From NCBI GenBank assembly GCA_963575745.1, contig CAUYUJ010013891.1:525500-589499 (forward strand): a stretch of 64,000 nt of DNA, given 5' to 3'. Under the pieces are notes generated by a model. It had not been told where the DNA came from and made no database searches. It worked only from the letters and a program-made list of their open reading frames with translations. The stretch's first letter is position 1. Each line of letters begins with the position of its first letter. Made by a program: the position numbers and the translations under genes. This DNA comes from Prorocentrum cordatum (taxonomy: Eukaryota > Sar > Dinophyceae > Prorocentrales > Prorocentraceae). Shown in pieces: positions 51,650-61,699 of the stretch.

Positions 51650-52275
51650 CTTCGAGGTCCCAGAACTCGACTCCCGGGCCACATTCTGAATGCCCGGAGC
51701 CAACCGTAGGCCACTTCGTGCTCTTCGAGTTCCCAGAACTCCATTCCCCGGCCACATTTTGAATGCCCGGAGCCAACTGTAGGCCACTTCGGGGTCTTCG
51801 AGTTCCCAGAATTCTATTCCTGGGCATGATTTTGAATGCCCGGAGCTAACTGTAGGCCACTTCGTGCTCTTCGAGTTCCCAGAAGTCCATTCCTGGGCAT
51901 GATTTCGAATGCCCGGAGCCAACTCTAGGCCACTTCGTGGTCTTCGAGGTCCCAGAATTCCATTCCTGGGCATGATTTCGAATGCCCGGAGCCAATTGTA
52001 GGTCACTTCGTGCTCTTCGAGTTCCCAGAAGTCCATTCCTGGGCATGATTTCGAATGCCCGGAGCCAACTGTAGGCCACTTCGTGGTCTTCGAGGTCCCA
52101 GAATTCTGTTCCTGGGCATGATTCTGAATGCCCAGAGCCAACTGTAGGCCACTTCGTGTTCTTCGGGTTCCCAGAACTCCATTCCTGGGCATGATTTTGA
52201 ATGCCCGGAGCCAACTGCAGGCCACTTCGTGTTCTTCGAGATCCCAGAACTCCATTCCTGGGCCACATTTTGAAT
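51650..52275 (+). repeat. 73-bp minisatellite, ~9 copies
   Basis: CCCAGAA at about 51660, 51732, 51806, 51879, 51952, 52024, 52098, 52171 and 52244. The unit includes GGCATGATTTTGAATGCCCG, GAGCCAACTGTAGGCCACTT and CGTG(C/G)TCTTCGAG. It begins 25 bp after the stop of the gag-like gene and matches 26660-26840. Confidence 0.95.
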
Positions 52276-53146
52276 GCTGAGGGAGGCTGAGGTTGAGGCT
52301 GAGGCAGGCTGAGGCTGACGCCGAGGCTGAAGGCAGACTGAGGCTGAGGCTGAAGTAGGCTGAGGCTGAGGCTGAGGCTGAGGCTGAGGCAGGCTGCTGC
52401 TGAGGCAGGCTGAGGCTGAGGCTGGGGCTGATGCAGGGTGAGGCTGAGGCAGGCTGAGGCTGAGGCCGAGGCTGAAGCAGGCTGAGGCTGAGGCTGAAGC
52501 AGGCTGAGGCTGAGGCTGAGGCAGGCTGAGGCTGAGGCAGGCTGAGGCTGAGGCAGGCTGAGGCTGAGGCTGAGGCTGAAGCAGGCTGATGCTGAGGCAG
52601 GCTGAGGCTGGGGCCGAGGCTGAAGGCAGACTCAGGCTGAGGCTGAGGCAGGCTGAGGCTGAGGCTGAGGCTGAGGCAGGCTGAGGCTGAGGCTGAGGCA
52701 GGCTGAGGCTGAGGCCGAACCTGAGGCAGGCTGAGGCTGAGGCAGACTGAGACTGAGGCCGAGTCTGAAGGCAGACTGAGGCTGAGGCTGAGGCTGAAGC
52801 AGGCAGAGGCCGAGGTTGAGGCAGGTTGAGGCTGAGGCTGAGGCAGGCTGATGCTGAGGCTGAGGCTGAGGCAGGCTGAGGCTGAGGCCGAGGCTGAAGG
52901 CAGATTGAGGCCGAGGCTGAAGCAGGCTGAGGCTGAGGCTGAGGCAGGCAGAGGCCGAGGTGTAGGCAGGCTGAGGCTGAGGCTGAGGCTGAGGCTGATG
53001 CAGGGTGATGCTGAGGCAGGCTGAGGCTGAGGCCGAGGCTGAAGGCAGAGTGAGGCTGAGGCTGAAGCAAGCTGAGGCTGAGGCTGAGGCAGGCTGAGGC
53101 TCAGGCTGAGGCAGGCTGAGGCTGAGGCAGGCTGAGGCTGAGGCTG
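52276..53146 (+). repeat. (GAGGCT)n hexanucleotide array, ~870 bp
   Basis: CTGAGG hexamers interrupted regularly by GCAGGCTGAGG, giving a higher-order rhythm of roughly 20-60 bp. The minus strand translates as Ala-Ser-Ala-Cys-Leu repeats, not taken as coding. Confidence 0.95.
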
Positions 53147-53149
53147 TGA

Positions 53150-53525
53150 CTGCGACTGCCGTTGCCGCTGCGACTGTCATCGCGAATGCGACTGCGATTG
53201 CGAGAACAGCAGAATTCTACAACTGTATTATCATATGCATCTTGAGGGGAATGCTTCCAGATATGCTCCTACACATCGCTGTTAGGTTGCTTGGCCGGGA
53301 TAAGGTTGTATTGTTTTTTGAAAGGGATGGGGTGGGGGGGGGGGGCGCATCGGGTTGGTTGCGTATGCTCCAAAAGTTGAGGCAGAATGCGGGTTGTACT
53401 GTTCCCTACCTAGGCTGTGCCTAGAAAGGGTTCTTACTCTCTATGTTAAAGGGGCCGGGCAGTGGGCTTCGCCCCGGGCGGTTCCCCCAGGATCCGCCCC
53501 GCGGTTCCCCCAGTTGCGCCCCCTG
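53150..53525. other. Short unique spacer between arrays
   Basis: Degenerate GACTGCGATTGC repeats at the start, then sequence with no recognised feature and a 12-G run at 53335-53346. Ends in CGGTTCCCCCAG(T/G)-type repeats (53479-53520). Confidence 0.5.
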
Positions 53526-53527
53526 GG

Positions 53528-54233
53528 TTAACCCAGCTTAGCTTAGCTTAGCTTAGCTTAGCTTAGCTCAGCTCAGCTCAGCTTAGCTTGGCTTGGCTTA
53601 GCTTGGCTTGGCGTGGCGTGGCTTAGCTTAGCTTAGCTTAGCTTAGCTTAGCCTAGCCTAGCTTAGCTCAGCTTAGCTTAACTTAGCTTAGCTTACCTTC
53701 GCTTAGCGCAGCGCAGCGCAGCATAGCGCAGCGCAGCACTAGCACATCACATCATATCATATCATACCCAAACATAGCATAGCAACGCATAGCACAGCTC
53801 AGTATATCATAGCATATCACATCGCAGCATAGCATAACACAGCACAGCATATCATGTCATAGCGCATGATATCATAGCATAACATAACCTAGCATAGCAT
53901 AGCACATCATGGCATAGCGTAGCATAGGATATTTCATCATATCATGTCGCAGCATAGCATAGCATAGCATATCATAGCATAGCATATCATAGCTTAGCGC
54001 AGCAAATCATACCATACCATAGCATAACCTATAATATCATATCATAACATAGCATATCATAGCGCATCATATCACAGCATATCATAGCCTAGCATAACAC
54101 AGTGCACACGACCGTATCCTAGCATAGCATATCATAGCATAGCGCATCATAGCGTAGCATAGCAACGCATAGCATCGCATAGCATAGCATAGCATAGCAT
54201 AACGCAGCGTAGCATAGCATAGCATAGCAGCAA
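53528..54233 (+). repeat. Pentanucleotide array drifting from (AGCTT)n to (CATAG)n
   Basis: 53528-53700 is TTAGC/TTGGC pentamers; 53700-53740 switches through CGCAG; 53740-54233 is CATAG/CATAT pentamers with many variants. The period of five is kept through most of it although the motif changes. Confidence 0.95.
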
Positions 54234-54295
54234 GGCAAAGGCAAAGCAACAGCAGCAACAGCAAAGCCAAGCACAAGCAACGCAAAGCCGGACCT

Positions 54296-54530
54296 GCAGT
54301 GCTGAACAGCCTGCAGCTCTTGCAGGAACCGCGAGCAGTGCTGAACAGCCTGCAGCTTTTGCAAGCAGTGCTGAACAGCCTGCAGCTCTTGCAGGAGCCG
54401 CGAGCAGTGCTGAACAGCCTGCAGCTCTTGCAGGAGCCGCGAGCAGTGTTGAACCTAGTGCAATCAGTGCTGAACACTCTGCAGCACTTGCAGGAGCCGC
54501 GAGCAGTGCTGAACAGCCTGCTGTCGCTGG
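54296..54530 (+). repeat. 39-bp tandem repeat, ~6 copies (one shortened)
   Basis: Unit GTGCTGAACAGCCTGCAGCT + CTTGCAGGAGCCGCGAGCA. In one plus frame it reads [13 protein letters not shown], an amphipathic 13-residue repeat; the frame is open 54299-54754 but then runs into CAAAGC and GATGTA repeats. CTGCAG...CTTGCAG lets each unit form a small hairpin. The minus frame reads Ser-Thr-Ala-Arg-Gly-Ser-Cys repeats. I do not call a gene. Confidence 0.9.
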
Positions 54531-54534
54531 GTGC

Positions 54535-54825
54535 ACAGCAAACGCAACAGCAAAGCAAAGCAAAAACAACAGCACAAGCAAAAGCACAAGCAAAGGCAAG
54601 GCAATGCAAAGCAAAAGCAAAACCAATGCGAAATTGTAGATGTAGCTGTGGATGTAGATGTAGGTGTAGATGTGGATGTAGGTGTAGATGTAGATGTAGA
54701 TGTAGGTGTAGATGTAGGTGTAGATGTAGATGTAGATGTGAGTCTCGCTGTTGATGTTGATGTAGATGTAGATGCAGGTGTAGATGTTAATGTAGCTGTC
54801 GGTGAAGATGTAGATGTTGTTTTCC
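54535..54825 (+). repeat. CAAAGC and GATGTA simple repeats
   Basis: GCAAAAGCAAAGC-like hexamers to ~54630, then GATGTAG(G/A)TGTA hexamers to ~54825. Both are imperfect. Confidence 0.9.
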
Positions 54826-54839
54826 TAGATGCTCCAACT

Positions 54840-56180
54840 CCTAGGTAGGGCCGCACTGGGATCAATTTTTGACAGGGATGGTGGGGGGCGGGTCGTCATG
54901 GTGTCCTCATGGTTCCTGGTTGGATTCCGGTCGCCTGGGGGAGGGGGTGTACATCAATAAGGAACAGTGGTAAACTTTTTACCCTGAGGGGAAGACGAAG
55001 GTTGGAAAAACTAATTCGTCAAACCACGTCCGCCCAGACGGCGGTCGGGATTTCCTTTCCCCCGGGGAATGTTCGCCCCCACCGCCCGCCGCCGGCAAGT
55101 GGCGAGGAGGAGGAGGAGGTGGACGGAGGAGGTGGACGGAGGAGGAGGGAGGCGGAGGAGGAGGAGGACGACGACGTGTCCCGCCCGTCCGCCCGACCGA
55201 CTCGCCAATGACGACGACGTTGCCTTGTCGTCGGCGGCGAGGGGGTGGGGTGGGGGTGCAGGGGGGGTCTCGCTGGGGAGGGGGGGGGGTCCTGGTTCTG
55301 GAGAAGGGGGTGTTCTGGCGGGCCAGGCCAGGACTTTGCACCAGTGAAGCTTACAGAGATGTTTCTCGGTCCGAGATCAGTTGCAGTTTCTCGCTCGTGT
55401 GTGAGGATGACGTCAATTTGGGTCAACCGTGCAGTGTTGCGCGCGTACACATATTCGCCCCTTGGCTTGTCCTTGGCGGGTGGTCAGGGCGAGCCGTCCA
55501 GGGATGGTCCAATCGGATCGTCTCTGGTATCTCAACATGGTGTTCCCGCTGCAACGATCGCCAGGTGTCAGGATCGATACGTTTCTCTCGTCCTTCTGAA
55601 TGGAGATAGTTTTCTGGTGTCCGCCGATATTATCGGAACCGTCCGTCCCCCGTCCTCCCTCCCAGGATAACCTGACCTTGTCGGTTGCGCAGGTCCGAAG
55701 CGGGCACGCAGTACCGGCGCGCGCGGGCACACGTGGGGTTACCCAGGGCGAAAAGGTCGGGCTATCGGCCCGCACCTCCCTCCCCCCACAGGGTCACCTG
55801 GGTCATAACCGAAAAATGCAGAACGGTCTCGTGGCGATCTCGCCCGGGTGTGGGCCCCAATGATTCGGGAGCCGCTTCCTGCTTCTCGTGGCCCTCTCCC
55901 TCGGCCCGCTCCGTGGCCCCCCCATCGGCGCTACCCAAACGTATTGATACAATGTGCGCGTCGCCCTCACATGGGCGACGCGCGCGGCGAGAAATTTTGC
56001 AGTACCTGCTCCGTTGCGGGCTTGGGAAACGACCTGCTACGTGATCGTTGTACTTCGGAGGGGCGCCAATTATCCGTAAGCGCTTCGCCCCCTGCCGCCG
56101 GCCCCCTCTCTCGGAGAATGGGCCATGGAAGAGCGAAGTCATGAGGCTTTGGCTTCGCCGTGAAGCAGTGTCGGGACTTG
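54840..56180. other. Spacer, no recognised gene
   Basis: 55095-55180 is GGA-rich and 55240-55300 G-rich. The remainder has mixed composition with overlapping frames up to ~140 codons, none with a known domain or clear splice signals. Confidence 0.5.
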
Positions 56181-56189
56181 TTTGTTTTT

Positions 56190-56596
56190 CGACCCTGACC
56201 CTACGGATCTGCGTGAGAGGTGCCGCCGAATTTCAGAAATGTGGCAAATCCTTTGTGTTTTTGGACCCTGACCCCGCCGATCTGCGTGAGGGGTGCCAGC
56301 AAATTTCAGAAATGTGGCACATCCCGTGTGTTTTTGCACCCTGACCCCGCCGATCTGCGTGAGGGGTGCCACCGAAGTCAGAAATGTGGCACATCCCATG
56401 TGTTTTTGGACACTGACCTCGCCGATCTGCTGCCAGACATGTTGCAAATCCCTGATGTTTTTGGACCTTGACTCCGCCGATCTGCGTGAGGGGTGCCAGC
56501 AGATTTCAGAAATGTGGCAAATCCCGTGTGTTTTTGGACCCTGACCCCGCCGATCTGCGTGAGGGTTGCCACCGAATTTCAGAAATGTGGCAAATC

Positions 56597-56656
<60 letters not shown>

Positions 56657-56700
56657 ACCCTGACCCCGCCAGTCTGCGTGAGGGGTGTCAATTTTTACCC
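56190..56700 (+). repeat. Second, unrelated 73-bp minisatellite, ~7 copies, with (GT)n insertion
   Basis: GATCTG(C) at 56206, 56279, 56352, 56424, 56479 and 56552 gives spacings of 73, 73, 72, 55 and 73; a last unit at ~56671 is pushed 119 bp away by a (GT)n expansion (56600-56651). Unit phrases: CTGCGTGAGGGGTGCCA, TTTCAGAAATGTGGCA, CCGTGTGTTTTTGGACCCTG. Confidence 0.95.
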
Positions 56701-56774
56701 ACCCCAGCAATTCAGACAGTACGTTTTGGCGGTGGTAAAAATGCCCGTTTTGGGCCTCCCCCCCTCGCGCGATC

Positions 56775-56875
56775 CATCAACAAGGAACAGTAAGCAGCAA
56801 GAAGCAGAACTGTAACAAGGAGCAGTAAGCAGCAAGAAGCAGCACTGCAACAGTGGAAACTGGAAGCTGCAACTG
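56775..56875. repeat. Short direct repeat (~44 bp, two copies)
   Basis: AACAAGGA(A/G)CAGTAAGCAG + CAAGAAGCAG(A/C)ACTG occurs at ~56778 and ~56814, followed by related CAACAGTGGAAACTGGAAGC pieces. Confidence 0.7.
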
Positions 56876-56932
56876 GTACAGGAAACTGCGAACCTTAGGC
56901 CTACAGCCTGGTGGCCCCACAAGGGGGCCAGC

Positions 56933-57070
56933 GGATACACCACCACCAGCCCTGGCCAAGTACTTATTGGGCCCTGGATCGGTGTACAGACCTCCTGGCC
57001 TAGGCCAGGAAGGCCTGTACACCAGTCCAGGGCCCGCGATGGGCCTGGCCAGGGCTGGTGGTGGTGTATT
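56933..57070. repeat. Long near-perfect palindrome, ~68-bp arms
   Basis: The centre TCCTGGCCTAGGCCAGGA (56993-57010) is exact. Moving outward, TGTACACC..TCCAGGGCCC pairs with GGGCCCTGGA..GGTGTACA, and outermost ATACACCACCACCAGCCCTGGCC pairs exactly with its complement at ~57047-57069. The only sizeable mismatch is an ~11-bp internal segment. No target-site duplication is obvious. Confidence 0.9.
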
Positions 57071-57448
57071 GTTTGGAGCTCTCCTATTACTGTATGCTCG
57101 GGCCGGACGCACGCCTCCGAGGAGGGCACGCAGTACCACCATGTCCTTGTGCGTCCCCACCTCGCGGCGTGCGCGCCGCCGTGCCCTGTGCTCTCTCCAC
57201 CTCCACCAGCAGCCTCGCGCACACGCCGCCTCCCCAGCGACGCCTCGCCGCCGTCGGCCTGGCCGCCTCGCTAGCCCGCGGTTCCCGCCCGCCGCGCGCA
57301 CCTCGTCGGAGCGCGCGCGCGCCGTCCTCCCGACCAATGTGCGCCTCTCTGCCCCGTGGAGGCACGGCTCCGCGTCGGCCTCTGGTCCCCCCCCCCTCGT
57401 TGCCTCCGCCTCTCCTTTTCTCCTCCCGCTGCTCCTGCTGCTGCTCCT
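57071..57448. other. GC-rich sequence between palindrome and retroelement
   Basis: CGCGCG and CTCC-rich; frames are open on both strands, without recognisable domains. Ends in (CTGCTG)n just before the element's left terminal repeat. Confidence 0.5.
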
Positions 57449-57512
57449 GGGTTTGCTTTAGCATGGGATTCAGGAAGTGAGTGAGGGTTTTCGCTTGCAG
57501 CTTTTCCTCTCA
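57449..57512 (+). repeat. Left 64-bp terminal direct repeat
   Basis: From GGGTTTGCTTTAGCATGG to GCTTGCAGCTTTTCCTCTCA. The next base makes CTCTCAG, an acceptor-like site with a pyrimidine tract, 30 bases before the first ATG (57543). Confidence 0.9.
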
Positions 57513-57542
57513 GGGAGGGGAGGCCAGTGCCGCGGGTTTTGC

Positions 57543-58112
57543 ATGGCACTGGCGCTGCGGCCGCAGCACGCCGCCGTCGGCGTCGTGGGCGCCGTGCTGC
57601 TGCGCCACGCGGACCTGCTCTACCAGGCCTTCCTGCACCAGGCCGGCTGGGGCGCCTCTGGCGGCGTGGAGGCGGCGGTGAGCGCCGCCCGCAAGGCCGC
57701 GGAGGCGGCCACCATCGCCGCGGCCGCGGCTGCAGGGGCGGGCGCGGCCCGCGAGGAGCAGTGCCCCCAGCCGCCCGAGTGGCTGAGTGCGCCGGTGCCT
57801 CTGGCCTGCCCCGAGCCGCCGGCCTGCGAGTGCCGGTGTGAGGGCGTTGGCGAGGAGGCGACCGACGGGCACGAGCTGACGCAGCAGCCCGCCTGGCAGG
57901 TGCTGGGGTCGGCCCTAGGTCACATCCTGGTGGTGAGCGTCGGCAAGTGCTGTGCCCGCCGTCGCCGCGATGGCGAGCAGGCGCGCCCGGCCGCCGCTGA
58001 GGATAGCGGCGAGCGCGGAGGAGCCGAGCCTGCGCGTGCCGCAGTGGAGAGGGATGGCAGTGCTCCGACTGGCCAGCGGCCGCGCCGTCGGGGAGGAGGC
58101 GTTCTGGAGTGA
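57543..58112 (+). pseudogene. Element N-terminal region 1 (gag-like leader, hydrophobic)
   Basis: Starts MALALRPQHAAVGVVGAVLL with hydrophobic segments (HAAVGVVGAVLLRHADLLYQ and LGHILVVSVG) that could be membrane-associated, an Ala-rich helix and a Cys/Pro-rich stretch (CPEPPACECRCEG). The frame stops being protein-like after ~57960 as coding appears to shift to the next frame. Confidence 0.5.
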
Positions 58113-58716
58113 GCTCTTCCCTGGCGGCTATGTGGCCGTCTATTACAGTGACGACAATGTGTGGCATGAGAGAGTGCTGCTGGGCCAACTGGATGCTCAG
58201 CACTGGGTGATAGAGACGCCCGACCATGACATGTACATCGAGAACATGGCCTGCTCCAGTCCTGAGGACGGCCCTTGCCGTGCCGTGGTGCTGGATGACA
58301 GTGGGGCCCTGCCCGTCTTCTTGCGGGGCCGAACCTACCGCTTCAAGGAGTACCTGGGGGAGGAGGATTTGTTGGCGCGCCTGCGGGAGGCAGGTCAGCT
58401 GGCAGTCGAGATGGGCTTCGACAGGCCCGCGCACACGCTGTACCTGGACTCCCTGGGGGAGCGCAAGCCGCTGTCCGTTGCCGAGGCTGCGGTGCGCCGC
58501 CGCCGCAAGGGCCCGCCGGTGCCGCCGCCTGCGGAGCCGCCCCCGGCCATCGGGGACAGTGCCGCTGGGTGGCCGTCTGGAGATCGGCCCGCAGCTGACC
58601 ACCTCGACGGGGGGCTCTTGCACGAGGAGGTGGGCGGCACCGCGACGCCCCCCGCCCTGGACGACGCCGGGGAGGTCGCGAGGGATGGAGACGCTAGGCT
58701 CCATCAAGCGCGGTGA
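57990..58716 (+). pseudogene. Element N-terminal region 2
   Basis: Frame shifted from the preceding piece. Clear coding core FWSELFPGGYVAVYYSDDNV, WHERVLLGQL, WVIETPDHDMYIENM and RFKEYLGEEDLLARLREAG, followed by a Pro/Arg-rich tail. The function of this region in YR elements is unknown to me. Confidence 0.55.
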
Positions 58717-59431
58717 CGAGATAGAGCTGACGGACAGCGACAAGGTGATGGGCGAGAGGGCGCTTCACAGGCTCCCAGACGGCCAGGTCGTCACCGCCTG
58801 CCCCGCCTCCAGCCTGGCCGCCACTCAGGAGGTGCGCGGCGCTGGGGATGGTGCTGACGCCCGCGCGCTGTCGCCGGTGGTCTACGATCCAGGAGGACGC
58901 CGCTGGTCGGAGTTCTCGGCGGCGGTCTCTCGCATGCGGGTGGGGCCAATGGATGACTTCCCACTCGAGGGCGAGAGGTCCGCGCTGTGGCTCTCCCAGT
59001 ATGCGCGGGACCACGGCGGGACCTTCGACGCGCGGCAGACGAAGTGGGCCATGGAGCAGCGCATCTCGCCCGACTCCACGGCCTCCTTGATGCGCGACCT
59101 GGTGGGGCTGGCGCTGGACTTGTCCGTGTGCGACGACCAGTGCGACGGCGGCAACCTTGCCAGCGTGGAGGTGCTGGCGCGGCTGTGCCAACTGGTGGAG
59201 GAGACCAGCGGGGCGCTGCAGCTGGAGGGTATCGAGCACTACCTGGGCCGCGACAGGACAGGAGGTCTGCGCCGCGGCGTGGCGCTCAACCCGTCGCTGG
59301 CGCAGTGCGCGACGGAGAAGAAAAGCAAGGAGACGGAGGTGGCGAAGCAGCGGGGGAAGGCTCGCGAAGAGGAGGGGGCCGCCAAGAAGAACATAGGAGG
59401 CAAGTCAAGCGCTGGCAAGGCCAGCCCCTGA
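58685..59431 (+). CDS. Element gag-like ORF
   Basis: ATG at 58685 opens a 248-codon frame to TGA near 59431. Helical core: WSEFSAAVSRMRVGPMDDFP, ERSALWLSQYARDHGG, LMRDLVGLALDLSVCDDQCD, GGNLASVEVLARLCQLVEET. The C-terminus is lysine-rich (KKSKETEVAKQRGKAREE), fitting nucleic-acid binding. It may be a separate protein or the continuation of the previous frame. Confidence 0.6.
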   Translation: METLGSIKRGDEIELTDSDKVMGERALHRLPDGQVVTACPASSLAATQEVRGAGDGADARALSPVVYDPGGRRWSEFSAAVSRMRVGPMDDFPLEGERSALWLSQYARDHGGTFDARQTKWAMEQRISPDSTASLMRDLVGLALDLSVCDDQCDGGNLASVEVLARLCQLVEETSGALQLEGIEHYLGRDRTGGLRRGVALNPSLAQCATEKKSKETEVAKQRGKAREEEGAAKKNIGGKSSAGKASP

Positions 59432-59439
59432 GGGAAGGC

Positions 59440-60085
59440 AGCGCTGCGGAGGCCCCCGGCCGCAGCGGCGCGAAGAAGGGGCCAATTCATCGTCGGAACG
59501 CCGCCGTTGGAGAGGGGGGTGGTTCTTCCCCCCTCGCTTGCCCGCGGATAGAGCAGCGCGACAGTGGTAGCAAGCGATTGTCGAGGGGCACTGAGCAGAG
59601 AGTTCGTCGACGATTGAAGGTCCAGGAGGCCACGTGCAACACCGTTCGCGCGATCAACCGCCTGGCAGGTATTGAGACGCCCGAGGTGGAGTCCGTCACC
59701 GGCTTGAGTGGCCCCTCCGCCGAGATCTACAGTGATGCGCGGGCGCTGCGCTCGGCCCGCGCCCCCGTGCCGGGGAATTCGTTTACTCCGAAGGAAGCCT
59801 TCGACGAGCTTCTCGGGGGCACGCCCTCGACCTACACTGATAGCGACGAGACTTCCCCCGTTCGGCCCTACTCGCGCGACTTGGTCAGCTGGCCGGCCAA
59901 AGGTAACGAGCCCGCGCCCCTGGCCACCAACGCGCCGCTGGACATGCCCCAGCACTTCACAGAGGGCCAGCGCGACGCGTGGCTGCGGCAGCCGCGCGAG
60001 GTGCAGCAGGCGAGGCGGGGCGAGGGCCTGCCGACGCTGTATGGCGATGCCATTTTGAAGGAGGACCGCAGCGCAACGGCCTCGC
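59440..60085 (+). pseudogene. Element linker between gag and RT
   Basis: Frame reading RRRLKVQEATCNTVRAINRL, GLSGPSAEIYSDARALRSAR, SFTPKEAFDELLGG and PQHFTEGQRDAWLRQPREVQ. No D[ST]G protease motif is seen. It shifts into the RT frame at about 60060-60090. Confidence 0.55.
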
Positions 60086-61200
60086 CCGCGGGATCTTCCG
60101 CCTGGCGCGTCGTCGGAAGGAGGCCATCAATATATTCTTCGTCAACATGAAGGACGGCAATATCCGCATCGTAGTGGACTGCGGTCGCAGCAACCAACAC
60201 TTCGTGGATGCACCCAAGGTGCACCTCGTCTCCGGCAGCAGCTTCGCCGAGGTGGAGGTCCCAGAAGGTCGTCAGCTTTTCTATGCAGGAGGAGACGTCC
60301 AGAACGCGTTCTACCAGCACCGCATGCCAGCCTGGCTGCTGCCCTACTCCGGACTGGACGCAGTGAAGGCGAATGAGGTCGGCATCGCGCAGTTGGATGG
60401 GCAGTACCTGGCTGGGGACACCATGCTCTATCCCTTGATGAATGTGGTTCCCATGGGCTGGAAGTGGGCACTATGCATCGTTCAGCGCATTCATGAGCAC
60501 GTGCTCGATGGAGTGCCCGAGCTGGGGCCACGACGTCGGGCGATTGACTTCCGGCCACCGCCCCTGCCAGAGGGGGGCGCGCTGCGCACGGTCTACGTGG
60601 ACAACTTGCTGATCGAGGGCCGCGACAGGGATGAGGTGACGCGGCTGCGCCGAGCGGCGTGCGAGGCGCTGCAGGCGGCGGGCTACGCCGCCCATGACGA
60701 GTCGGACGCAGCCGAGAGCATGGAGATGCTGGGCGCCGCGCAGCAGGGGCAGCCTTGCCGCGTGGCCGTTGCGGCCAAGCGGCGCTGGAGGCTCAGGAGG
60801 GCGCTGGAGTGGATCCATCGCCGGCGGCCGCCGATGACCAGCCGCCAGCTCGAACGGCTGATTGGCCATTTCACGTTCGTTGCCTTGCTAAAACGTGAAC
60901 TCCTCAGTTGTCTGCGTGCTAGCTATGACTTTGATCGAGGGAATTTTAAGGAGCCCAGGATCCTTTGGAAAAGCGTTTTCCACGAACTCCGCTCGATCCA
61001 AGGGCTTCTGATTTCTCCCTCTCGGGATCTGGATCCGAAATGGTCCCAGGAGGTGCTGGCTTATGATGCATGTGAGTCTGGGCACGGTGCAGTAAGGGGG
61101 GCTTGGACGGTGGGGGATGCACAGTCTGTAGGTAGGTGGCATGAGAGATGGCGGTTCAAGAACGACGAGGACCCAGCAGGGTATAACCCTTCGCGCCAAC
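60080..61200 (+). pseudogene. Element reverse transcriptase and start of RNase H
   Basis: RT motifs in order: FVNMKDGNIRIVVDCGRSN; GGDVQNAFYQHRMP with the first catalytic Asp at 60294-60296; NVVPMGWKWALCIVQ; and VYVDNLLIEG at 60591-60620, where the usual YxDD is YVDN (60594-60605). Then QLERLIGHFTFVALLKRELL (thumb/connection) and the first RNase H strand VLAYDACESGHGAVRGAW with Asp at 61065. RNase H continues in another frame, so this copy is broken at about 61190. Confidence 0.8.
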
Positions 61201-61640
61201 GCGTTGAAGGACGTCTCGGTGCTCGGGGCTGGAGTCTGGGAAGATAAGGAGGTCGATTTCAGCAACGTCTACGTTAATAGGGAGTTCCCCGAGGTGCCCG
61301 CGAACGTGGTAGAGGCTACGTCGTGGTCCGTCGAGCGATTCCAACCCGTCTTCACGTATGGGCCGACACATGTCACCGAGATGCGTGGTTTCTTGGGAGC
61401 TATTCGTCAGGCCGTGCAGGATCCAAAAGATTGGGGGCGTTCGTGGTTGATATTGGGAGATAATCTTGGGCTCATCTTGTCTCTCTCCAAGGGCAGGTGT
61501 CGAGATCCACGTCTTCTCATGCTTCGCCGTAAGGCAGCAGCGTGGGCTCTAGCCACTCGATCCAGATTCGTATGTCGATGGATACCTTCTGAACTTAATC
61601 CCGCCGATGGACCCTCCCGCAAGCGAGAGCCATCTACGAA
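61190..61640 (+). pseudogene. Element RNase H, C-terminal part
   Basis: Carries the remaining catalytic residues: Glu in HVTEMRGFLGAIRQ (61378), Asp in LILGDNLGLILSLSKGR (61459) and Asp in IPSELNPADGPSRK (61606). Together with Asp 61065 the D-E-D-D set is complete although split by a frameshift. Confidence 0.75.
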
Positions 61641-61699
61641 GAGCAACGCAGTCAGCGCCAGCTTGGCGGCCAAATCATCTTCGCTCGAGGAGCAGGTCA

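Noticed and set aside
53528-54233. Telomere or centromere repeat
   Set aside because: The motifs AGCTT and CATAG do not match the TTTAGGG-type telomere expected, and the array is short and degenerate.
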